In this document: piece after piece, positions 1 through 5,539 of the stretch
Position numbering within the stretch: the first letter of the stretch is position 1
Layout of the letters: each line of letters opens with the position of its first letter
Origin: Actinomycetales bacterium UBA1383
GTDB lineage: Bacteria > Actinomycetota > Actinomycetes > Actinomycetales > Actinomycetaceae
DNA length: 13,922 nt
NCBI GenBank assembly: GCA_002305415.1
Contig: DBQX01000125.1
Span: 5,126 to 19,047 of the forward strand
Reading direction: 5' to 3'
Translations under genes and position numbers: made by a program
Notes under the pieces: model-generated
The model's input: only the letters and a program-made list of their open reading frames with translations
What the model was told of the DNA's origin: nothing
Database searches by the model: none

Positions 1-11
1 CTCGGACCTGG

Positions 12-57
12 CTCGTGGGAGGGTCTGTCACGCATGCGTGACAAAGGCTCCCACGAG
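12..57. repeat. Nested, perfectly centred inverted repeat
   Basis: The outer arms CTCGTGGGAG (12-21) and CTCCCACGAG (48-57) are exact reverse complements. Between them lies the 18-bp perfect palindrome TGTCACGCATGCGTGACA (26-43). Both share the same centre (34/35), so the 46-bp element is one dyad with a short mismatched internal loop on each side (22-25 and 44-47). Folded as RNA it would give a long stem. It has no following T-run, so it is not a classical intrinsic terminator, although actinobacterial terminators often lack one. It could be the terminator of an unseen upstream gene or a dimeric-regulator operator for the acyltransferase gene about 150 bp downstream. The symmetry is directly visible; the role is inference. 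Confidence 0.85.
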
Positions 58-64
58 GCCGATC

Positions 65-135
65 GTGCGGCCGAGACCGTGCGGCCGAGACCCATGCCGC
101 CCGAGACCCATGCCGCCCGAGACCCCCTGCCGCCC
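65..135 (+). repeat. Imperfect short tandem repeat, non-coding
   Basis: Two copies of GTGCGGCCGAGACC (65-78 and 79-92) are followed by two copies of CATGCCGCCCGAGACC (93-108 and 109-124) and a partial copy of CTGCCGCCC (127-135). The 14- and 16-base units are related through a shared GCCGAGACC-like core. The repeat sits between the nested dyad and the acyltransferase promoter. Nothing indicates that it is translated. Replication slippage in GC-rich DNA is the simplest origin. Confidence 0.75.
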
Positions 136-195
136 TTAGCCCTCAGGCCAAAGCCGGCCTGGGACCCTTCCGTTCCCCAGGATCCCCACACGCCG

Positions 196-201
196 TACGG
201 T
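196..201 (+). promoter_or_regulatory. Putative -10 box (TACGGT) of a leaderless acyltransferase mRNA
   Basis: TACGGT fits the actinobacterial TAnnnT -10 pattern and ends 7 bases before ATG 209, so transcription would begin at or next to the start codon. No Shine-Dalgarno sequence precedes ATG 209 or the alternative GTG 200. GTG 200 overlaps this box, which argues for ATG 209 as the start. No clear -35 is visible. Confidence 0.5.
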
Positions 202-208
202 GAGCACC

Positions 209-1471
209 ATGGACGTGGCAGCACCGGCCCGGCGAGACCGCTATGTCGACCTGCTGCGCGCCGTCTCGATCGGCGCCGTCGTGCTCGGCCACTGGACGGT
301 CGGTTCGGTCGTGCCCGCCGACGGCGGCGTCGAGTTCGTCAACCTGCTCGACATCGCGCCCCGCACCCACCCGCTGACCTGGCTGTTCCAGGTGATGCCG
401 GTGTTCTTCCTGGTGGGCGGGTACGCGAACGCGGCGTCCCTGGCCAGTCCACGCCGCGGCACCATCCCGGGATGGATCCGACGGCGCGCGCTGCGGCTGC
501 TCCGGCCCGCGACCATCGTGATCGGCGTCGTGCTGGTGGTGCGCCTCCTCGCTCCAGCCCTCGACGCCGTCGACCTCGCCCACAACGCCACCTGGGCCGC
601 CGTGACCCCGCTCTGGTTCCTCGTGGTCTACCTCGGTGTCCTCCTCGTCTCACCGTGGGCGGTGGCCGCACACCAGCGCTGGGGGTGGGGCGTCGTCCTC
701 GTCCTCGTGGCAGGGGTCGCCCTCGGCGACATCCTCCGGCTGACCACGGGCAGTACCGCGCCCGCCTCCGCCAACTACGCCCTCGCCTGGCTGGCCATTC
801 ACCAGGTGGGCATCATCTGGCGCGACGGCGGCCTGCCCACCACTCGGCGCGGCGCCGTCGCGCTCCTCGCAGGAGGCCTGGCGACGGCGCTGCTCCTGGT
901 GGGTCCCGGCCCGTACGGCGCGGCCATGGTCGGCGCCGCGACCCCGCCCGACCTCTCGAATACCGCGCCACCCACCCTCGCCCTCCTCGCGCTCGCCGCC
1001 GCGCAGACCGGCGCGGTGCTGCTGCTGCGCCCGCTCGGGACGGCCTGGGTGGCCCGTCCCCGGGTCTGGGCCCTCGTGGCGCGCGTCAACCTCGTGATCC
1101 TCACCGTCTTCCTCTGGCACATGGCCGTGCTCGTGATCGTGGGATTCGCGCTGGTGGGCACGGGCCTCCTCCCTGTCCCGGACGTGGGGTCAGCGGCCTG
1201 GTGGGCGTGGCGGATCCCGTGGATCGTCGCGCTCTCGCTCGTGCTCGCGCTCCTCGTGGCCCTGCTCGGCCCCGTCGAGGCGGCCGCCCCGCCGCCCGCC
1301 ACCGAGCGACCGTCCGCCGTCGCGGTGGGAGCGGGGCTCGTGACGGTGCTCATCGGGCTCGGGGTGCTCGGGGTGACCGACACCGTGGGAGCCGGTCCGC
1401 AACTCGCCGGCATCCCGGTGGCCGAGGTGGCGCTCGTCCTCGGCGGGCTCGTCACGCTCGAGCGGGCGTAA
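209..1471 (+). CDS. Acyltransferase-3 family integral membrane protein
   Basis: A 420-residue polytopic membrane protein of the acyltransferase-3 family. These proteins transfer acyl groups, often acetyl, onto carbohydrates or other envelope molecules using a cytoplasmic acyl donor. The N-terminus has the family signature DRYVDLLRAVSIGAVVLGH, with the conserved Arg-Ala and the His expected to be catalytic at about residue 28. The stretch MPVFFLVGGYANA (about 64-76) matches the second conserved region, and about ten hydrophobic segments follow through to the C-terminus. ATG 209 is preferred over in-frame GTG 200 because a -10-like box overlaps the GTG and no ribosome binding site exists. The gene stands alone, converging on the SDR-TspO gene. 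The family is clear but the substrate is unknown: no glycosyltransferase or polysaccharide gene is adjacent. Confidence 0.88.
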   Translation: MDVAAPARRDRYVDLLRAVSIGAVVLGHWTVGSVVPADGGVEFVNLLDIAPRTHPLTWLFQVMPVFFLVGGYANAASLASPRRGTIPGWIRRRALRLLRPATIVIGVVLVVRLLAPALDAVDLAHNATWAAVTPLWFLVVYLGVLLVSPWAVAAHQRWGWGVVLVLVAGVALGDILRLTTGSTAPASANYALAWLAIHQVGIIWRDGGLPTTRRGAVALLAGGLATALLLVGPGPYGAAMVGAATPPDLSNTAPPTLALLALAAAQTGAVLLLRPLGTAWVARPRVWALVARVNLVILTVFLWHMAVLVIVGFALVGTGLLPVPDVGSAAWWAWRIPWIVALSLVLALLVALLGPVEAAAPPPATERPSAVAVGAGLVTVLIGLGVLGVTDTVGAGPQLAGIPVAEVALVLGGLVTLERA

Positions 1472-1473
1472 CT

Positions 1474-1510
1474 CCCCCTGGTACGCGCCGGGAGGTGGCA
1501 CAACCGGGGG
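1474..1510. terminator. Weak GC hairpin between convergent genes
   Basis: In the 81-bp gap between the acyltransferase stop (1469-1471) and the convergent SDR-TspO stop (1553-1555), CCCCCTGGT (1474-1482) can pair with ACCGGGGG (1503-1510), leaving one bulged T and a 20-base loop. There is no T-run. The position suits a bidirectional terminator, but the pairing is short and the DNA is GC-rich. Confidence 0.3.
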
Positions 1511-1552
1511 CGTGACTCCAGCCGACGATCCACGCGCGGAGGATTGGCCCGC

Positions 1553-2974
1553 TCAGGGATTCCGGCGCGCCACCGACGCCGAGAGCGCGGTGGCGAAGCC
1601 GCACCACGCGGCGTAGAGCCCCAGTCCGATCGCCTTGCCCGGCCCGGCCGCGGCGCCCCGGCGGGCCAGATCCACCCCGCTGACGGTCAGCGCCCCAGCC
1701 ACCGCGGTCGCCGCGGGCAGGTTCTGCGCCCGGAAGAACACCCCGGACCAGCCGGCGTTGAGCGCGAGGTTCGCCGCGAGCGCGGCCCAGTACTCCTCCG
1801 CCTCCCCGGCCTCACCCTTCTCGGTCAGCTCCGCGATGGTGGTGGTGGACGCCAGCGTGATGATCCCGTACAGCGTGGTCCACACCACCGGGAACGCCGC
1901 GGCCGGGGGCTGCCACGGCGGCTTCGCCAGCTCCCGGTACCACCGCGAGTCCGGGTCCGTCAGCAGCGAGCCGGCCAGGGCCGCCGCCCCCACCACGGCG
2001 CCGACGCGCCGCAGCGTCCGGCGCCACAGCTGGGGGTCGATCTCGGCGACGGCGGCGCGAATGGCGTTGTCGTACCCCGTCAGGCCGCCGGGGGGCAGGC
2101 CGAGGTCGCGGTGCGCGTCGTCCTCGTGGCAGACGGCGTCGTGGATGAGGCTGCCGACGAGCGGCCGCGCCACCCCGGACAGCACGGGCGTCACCAACCC
2201 CACCCAGTGGGAGGCGAGCTCGGGCGTGAGGACGGGCACGGTCCGGATGAACCGGCCACCGAGCCCGGTGACCTCGGCGTAGCGCCGCATCATGTCCGCA
2301 TAGGTGAGCACCTCCGGGCCGCCGACGTCGTAGGTGCGGTTGACCTCCGGCGGCAGGTCCGCGGCGGCCACCAGGTAGTGGAGGACGTCGTCGATCGCGA
2401 TGGGCTGGATGCGGTTGTGGAGCCACTTGGGCGCCACCATCACGGGGAGCCGCTCGGTGAGGTGGCGGAGCATGTCGAAGGACGCGGAGCCGTTGCCGAG
2501 CACCACGCCGGCCTGGAGCACCGCCGTCGGGACGCCGGACGCGAGGAAGATCTCGCCCACCTCCACGCGCGAGGCGAGGTGCGGGGAGAGCTCGCCGGAG
2601 GGATGCAGCCCGGAGAGGTAGACGATCCGCCCCACCCCGGCGGCGCGCGCCGCGGCGGCGAAGCCCTCCGCCATGCGGCGGTCCCGCTCCACGAAATCCC
2701 CCTTGCCGTCCATCGAGTGCAGGAGGTAGTAGGCCACCTCGACGCCGTCGAGCGCCCGGTCCAGCACCTCTCGCTCCGTGGCCGAGCCGATCGTCGCCTC
2801 CACCTGCCCGAACCACGGCTCGCGGCGCAGCTTCGCCTCGCTCCGGCCGAGCACGCGGACCGTCCGGCCCGCCTCCAGCAGGGCGGGGACGAGCAGTCCG
2901 CCGATGTAGCCGGTGACGCCGGTGACGAGCACCCGGCCGGGGGTGGTGGCAGCTCCAGAGGGTGGGGTGGTCAT
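1553..2974 (-). CDS. Fusion: NAD(P)-binding atypical SDR domain + C-terminal TspO/MBR domain
   Basis: A 473-residue two-domain protein. Residues 13-310 form an atypical short-chain dehydrogenase/NmrA-like Rossmann domain: VLVTGVTGYIGG carries the GxxGxxG nucleotide loop (G19, G22, G25), then YLSGLHPSGELSPHLASRVEVGE and DVGGPEVLTYADMMRRYAEVTG typical of NAD(P)H-binding epimerase-like proteins. Residues 320-470 are a TspO/MBR (tryptophan-rich sensory) membrane domain with the hallmark WYRELAKPPWQPPAAAFPVV (345-364) followed by WTTLYG, LALNAGWSGVFF (403-414) and AAWCGFATALS. TspO proteins bind porphyrins and tetrapyrroles and affect stress or tetrapyrrole responses; the SDR half should bind a nicotinamide cofactor. 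The ATG has GGAG five bases upstream and follows the CPBP stop by one base, so it is the last gene of a coupled operon. Reaction and ligand are unknown. Confidence 0.88.
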   Translation of the reverse strand: MTTPPSGAATTPGRVLVTGVTGYIGGLLVPALLEAGRTVRVLGRSEAKLRREPWFGQVEATIGSATEREVLDRALDGVEVAYYLLHSMDGKGDFVERDRRMAEGFAAAARAAGVGRIVYLSGLHPSGELSPHLASRVEVGEIFLASGVPTAVLQAGVVLGNGSASFDMLRHLTERLPVMVAPKWLHNRIQPIAIDDVLHYLVAAADLPPEVNRTYDVGGPEVLTYADMMRRYAEVTGLGGRFIRTVPVLTPELASHWVGLVTPVLSGVARPLVGSLIHDAVCHEDDAHRDLGLPPGGLTGYDNAIRAAVAEIDPQLWRRTLRRVGAVVGAAALAGSLLTDPDSRWYRELAKPPWQPPAAAFPVVWTTLYGIITLASTTTIAELTEKGEAGEAEEYWAALAANLALNAGWSGVFFRAQNLPAATAVAGALTVSGVDLARRGAAAGPGKAIGLGLYAAWCGFATALSASVARRNP

Positions 2975-2975
2975 G

Positions 2976-3704
2976 TCAGCTCCAGAGGTTCAGGGCGGGT
3001 GGGAGGAGGAACAGCATCCCGAGGGACCAGGTGAGGTGGGTGATGATCGGACCGAGCACGCCGCCGGTCACCCGGCGCTGCAGGCCCACGAGCGTCCCGA
3101 GCATCACCGCGGCGAGGACGAGCAGGGGCACGCCCGTGGGGATGGTGACGAGGGCATAGACCGCGGTGGTGATGGGAACGGGCTGCCGGCGCCCGACGGC
3201 GGAGTACAGCCCCCCGCGGAAGAACAGCTCCTCGGCCACCCCGTTGATCGCGGTGATGATCGCGACGATCCACAGCGAGCCGTAGCGGGCGTGGTCCAGC
3301 AGCCCCTCGACGGGCTCGCGGAGCACGGGGACGCGGGCCACCACGGCCGCGCCGGCGAGGAACACGACGAGGAGGGCGATCCCGAGGAGGAAGGCCTGCA
3401 GGACGGGGTGTCCGGTTCCGCCGGAACGGGTGTGCGCCTGACCGGTGTAGAGCCGCCCGGACGCGAACGCCCCGACCGTCCACACCGCCGCCACGCCGAG
3501 CGTGGCGGCATAGAACAGGGCGTTGCCCGGCTCGATCCGCAGGGCGAGGCCCAGCCCGGCGGCACCCAGGACGAGCGTGGCCCCGGCGACCAGGCGACGG
3601 CGCCGGAACGCGGCCTCCGGCTCCGTGTGGTCCCTCTCGACCGGGGTCACCAGGGCGGCGCGGAAGAACGCCCGCAGCTCGCCGACCGGATCCAGCGCCC
3701 CCAC
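2976..3704 (-). CDS. CPBP-family intramembrane metalloprotease homologue
   Basis: A 242-residue membrane protein of the CPBP (CAAX protease and bacteriocin-processing, ABI) family. The glutamate motif is VAEELFFRGG (E158, E159, R163), and a late motif is PIITHLTWSL (H223). Several hydrophobic segments are seen: about 39-56, 64-80, 101-123, 144-153 and 192-206. The middle motif, normally FxxxH, appears as TTAVYALVTI and lacks the histidine, and the usual Asn of the last motif is Ser, so protease activity is doubtful. GTG 3704-3702 is chosen because GGAGGGG lies seven bases upstream and it follows the NUDIX stop by one base. Longer in-frame extensions to 3854 overlap the NUDIX coding region. 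It sits between NUDIX and SDR-TspO in the same operon. Confidence 0.82.
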   Translation of the reverse strand: MGALDPVGELRAFFRAALVTPVERDHTEPEAAFRRRRLVAGATLVLGAAGLGLALRIEPGNALFYAATLGVAAVWTVGAFASGRLYTGQAHTRSGGTGHPVLQAFLLGIALLVVFLAGAAVVARVPVLREPVEGLLDHARYGSLWIVAIITAINGVAEELFFRGGLYSAVGRRQPVPITTAVYALVTIPTGVPLLVLAAVMLGTLVGLQRRVTGGVLGPIITHLTWSLGMLFLLPPALNLWS

Positions 3705-3705
3705 C

Positions 3706-4173
3706 TCACCCCTCCGTGGGGAAGCCGAACGTCCAGATGGCGGGGAGGTCCCCCTCCTCGAGGCGCTCGAGGACCCAGCGCTCGTGGGGCGGCATGGGCT
3801 CGGGGAGGGCGTCGAGGCGGAACCAGCGCATGCCTGACGCCTTCGCGCGCTCACGCACCACGGGCTCGCCCACCCATGACCAACACTCGAAGCAGAAGTC
3901 CACCCGCTGCTCGACCGGCGCGTCGCTGCCGTCCGTGCGGTGCAACGTGGTGAGCGGCTTCAGGGCCGACGCCGGGACCACGACACCCGTCTCCTCGCGC
4001 GCCTCCCGCACGGCGGCCTCCACCACGGACTCCCCCGCCTCCACGTGCCCGGAGATCGCCGCGGCCCAGCGGCCGTCCATGAACCCGGTGTTCTGGCGTT
4101 CCTGGAGGAGGACCTCGCCGTCGCGCCGCAGGTAGACGTAGACGGCGGGCACCAGCCGGAAACGGTCAACCAT
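3706..4173 (-). CDS. NUDIX hydrolase (MutT-like)
   Basis: A 155-residue single-domain NUDIX hydrolase. Residues 42-64 match the NUDIX box GX5EX7REUXEEXGU: G42, E48, R56-E57, E60-E61 and G63, which bind the metal and hydrolyse nucleoside diphosphates linked to another group. The N-terminal strand FRLVPAVYVYLRRDGEVLLQ and the HRTDGSDAPVEQRVDFCFEC strand suit NTP- or ADP-sugar-type members, but the substrate cannot be read from sequence. ATG 4173 is preceded by a TACCCT -10-like box with a 6-base gap and no Shine-Dalgarno, suggesting a leaderless message. An open frame extends upstream to 4836 but runs antisense through the SRPBCC gene and is not credible. It is the first gene of the minus-strand operon NUDIX, CPBP, SDR-TspO. 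Confidence 0.92.
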   Translation of the reverse strand: MVDRFRLVPAVYVYLRRDGEVLLQERQNTGFMDGRWAAAISGHVEAGESVVEAAVREAREETGVVVPASALKPLTTLHRTDGSDAPVEQRVDFCFECWSWVGEPVVRERAKASGMRWFRLDALPEPMPPHERWVLERLEEGDLPAIWTFGFPTEG

Positions 4174-4179
4174 GGTGAC

Positions 4180-4185
4180 AGGGTA
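4180..4185 (-). promoter_or_regulatory. Putative -10 box (TACCCT) for the NUDIX operon
   Basis: On the minus strand TACCCT ends six bases before the NUDIX ATG (4173). This matches the leaderless arrangement seen at other genes in the window. No good -35 is seen. It would drive the three-gene operon ending at 1553. Confidence 0.5.
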
Positions 4186-4215
4186 TGCGCCCACGCCGTC
4201 GTCCGCCGCCGCTGC

Positions 4216-4221
4216 TATCCT
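4216..4221 (+). promoter_or_regulatory. Putative -10 box (TATCCT) for the SRPBCC/SGNH operon
   Basis: TATCCT fits TAnnnT and lies within the 123-bp divergent region between the NUDIX and SRPBCC genes. A start about seven bases downstream would give a 5' leader of about 70 bases ending in the strong Shine-Dalgarno AGGAGGAG (4285-4292). No convincing -35 box is visible. Confidence 0.35.
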
Positions 4222-4296
4222 GACGGCCATCGACCCGTGCGGCTGGTCACCCATCGCCCGCGTTCCGCGCCCCGCGGAGACCCTAGGAGGAGCCTC

Positions 4297-4728
4297 GTGA
4301 AGGTCGTCAAGCGCACCATCACCACCACCGCCTCGCCGGAGGCGGCCTTCGCCTACCTCGCCGACTTCGCCAACGCCGTGGAGTGGGACTCCGGGACGGT
4401 GTCCTGCGTCCGCGTCTCCGGCGACGGCGGGCCTGGCACCACCTACCGGAACGTCTCGAAGTTCGCGGGCCGCGAGATCGAGCTCATCTACACGGTGGAG
4501 CGCGTGGAGCCGCCCCGGCTCTTCGCGATCGTGGGCGGCAACCGCACCGTCACCAGCGACGACACCATCGTGGTGCGGCCCAAGGACAGCGGCTCGGACG
4601 TCATCTACACCGCGAAGTTCACCTTCGCCGGTGTGGGACGGCTGCTGGAGCCGGTGATGACCCCACTGCTGGCCAAGCTCGGCAACGACACCGCGCGGAC
4701 GCTCCAGAAGGCCCTCGACCGGCTCTGA
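4297..4728 (+). CDS. SRPBCC (START/polyketide-cyclase-like) family protein
   Basis: A 143-residue protein of the SRPBCC helix-grip superfamily, which binds lipids or other hydrophobic ligands in a deep cavity. The N-terminus KRTITTTASPEAAFAYLADF is the typical first strand plus helix of the polyketide-cyclase-like members, then an AVEWDSGTVSC segment, a GPGTTYRNVSKFAGREIELI strand pair, and a long C-terminal helix ending LLAKLGNDTARTLQKALDRL. There is no signal peptide, so it is cytoplasmic. The GTG start is set by AGGAGGAG (4285-4292), four bases upstream. Its stop overlaps the SGNH start (TGATG), indicating translational coupling. A ligand-binding partner or cyclase/dehydratase-like role is possible; no specific function can be assigned. 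Confidence 0.87.
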   Translation: MKVVKRTITTTASPEAAFAYLADFANAVEWDSGTVSCVRVSGDGGPGTTYRNVSKFAGREIELIYTVERVEPPRLFAIVGGNRTVTSDDTIVVRPKDSGSDVIYTAKFTFAGVGRLLEPVMTPLLAKLGNDTARTLQKALDRL

Positions 4729-5453
4729 TGTCCCGCCTCTCGCGGCCCCTCGCGATCCTCTCCTCGCCGGTGGTCCTCCCCCAGGCGTGGTGGGTGCGGC
4801 GCACCACGCCCCGCCTGCCGGAGGCCCCCGGGGCACGCTCCGGCGTGGCCGGAGCTGCCCACCCCCCTGCCCTGTCCCTGCTGGTGATCGGGGAGTCCAC
4901 CGCCGTCGGCGTGGGCGTGGACGACCAGTCCGCGGGCCTCGCCGCCCAGCTCGCCCGCCTCCTGGCGCGTGACGGTCGCGCGGTGGCGTGGGCCGCCATC
5001 GGGAGGTCGGGCCACCGGGTGTCCGGGACGCTCGCCGAGACGGTGCCGCGCCTGGTGGGGGAGCACGACGTCGTCGTCGTCGCCCTGGGGGTCAACGACG
5101 TCATGGGGCTGACGTCCCTGCGGCGGTGGCGGGCGGGCATCGAGGCCATCCTGGGAGAACTCCGGCCGCACCTGCGCGACGGGGGCCGGATCGTCCTGTC
5201 CGGGCTGCCGCCGTTGCGGCACTTCCCGAGCCTGCCGCAGCCGGCGCGGGAGGTCGCGGCCCTTCACGCCGACGCGCTCGATGCCTGCCTGGCGGACGTC
5301 GCCCCGCGCCGCGGCGCCCTCCACGTCCCGATCCACCACCTCGCCCGTCCGGATCACCTCGCCGCCGATGGTTTCCACCCGTCGGCGGTCGGCTATCGTG
5401 CGTGGGCCGAGGCGATCGCGGCGGCCCTCGATTCCGCGCCATCCGGATTGTGA
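4728..5453 (+). CDS. SGNH/GDSL-family hydrolase (esterase/lipase-like)
   Basis: A 241-residue SGNH hydrolase. Block I is VIGESTAVG with nucleophile S57 (GES in place of the usual GDS). Block II glycine is G92 in AIGRSGHRV, block III is GVNDV (N123), and block V is DGFHPSAVGY with D214 and H217 completing the triad. All four invariant residues are present, so it should be an active esterase, thioesterase or lipase. The N-terminus (residues 1-45) is a moderately hydrophobic, proline-rich extension with no clear cleavage site, so secretion is not supported. The ATG overlaps the SRPBCC stop by one base. The next gene is an acyl-CoA synthetase, so an acyl-ester substrate is plausible but inferred. 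Confidence 0.9.
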   Translation: MSRLSRPLAILSSPVVLPQAWWVRRTTPRLPEAPGARSGVAGAAHPPALSLLVIGESTAVGVGVDDQSAGLAAQLARLLARDGRAVAWAAIGRSGHRVSGTLAETVPRLVGEHDVVVVALGVNDVMGLTSLRRWRAGIEAILGELRPHLRDGGRIVLSGLPPLRHFPSLPQPAREVAALHADALDACLADVAPRRGALHVPIHHLARPDHLAADGFHPSAVGYRAWAEAIAAALDSAPSGL

Positions 5454-5476
5454 CGCGCGCAGCCGCCACCCAGAAT
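5448..5476 (+). promoter_or_regulatory. Putative promoter TTGTGA-N17-CAGAAT for the acyl-CoA synthetase
   Basis: TTGTGA (5448-5453, overlapping the SGNH stop) and CAGAAT (5471-5476) are spaced by an ideal 17 bases. The predicted start is near 5483, giving a leader of about 57 bases before the synthetase ATG. That leader would begin with an ATG (see the small ORF). The -10 is imperfect (CAGAAT rather than TAnnnT). Confidence 0.5.
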
Positions 5477-5482
5477 GGTCCC

Positions 5483-5527
5483 ATGCGGGGCGACAGCCGG
5501 CAGCCGGCCGCGCACCGGCCGCGCTGA
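5483..5527 (+). CDS. Possible 14-codon leaderless upstream ORF
   Basis: ATG 5483 lies six bases after the CAGAAT -10-like box, where transcription would start. It opens a frame encoding MRGDSRQPAAHRPR, with a TGA (5525-5527) 12 bases before the acyl-CoA synthetase ATG. The stop lies directly beside the synthetase Shine-Dalgarno (AGAAGGA, 5527-5533), so ribosomes ending here could influence its initiation. The peptide has no run of Cys, Trp or other obvious attenuation residues. It may simply be chance; translation is not demonstrated. Confidence 0.3.
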   Translation: MRGDSRQPAAHRPR

Positions 5528-5539
5528 GAAGGACAGACC

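Noticed and set aside
34..1515. 493-codon open frame over the acyltransferase
   Set aside because: The translation is Arg/Pro-rich low-complexity, typical of a shifted frame in GC-rich DNA; the overlapping frame has family motifs.
1544..3034. Long plus-strand frame opposite SDR-TspO
   Set aside because: It is the antisense shadow of a gene with clear domains, with biased composition and no motif.
3705..3854. Longer start for the CPBP protein
   Set aside because: It would overlap the NUDIX gene and give a Ser/Arg-rich non-family leader, while GTG 3704 has a good ribosome binding site.
4174..4836. N-terminal extension of the NUDIX frame
   Set aside because: It runs antisense through the SRPBCC gene and the divergent promoter; the family length is met from ATG 4173.
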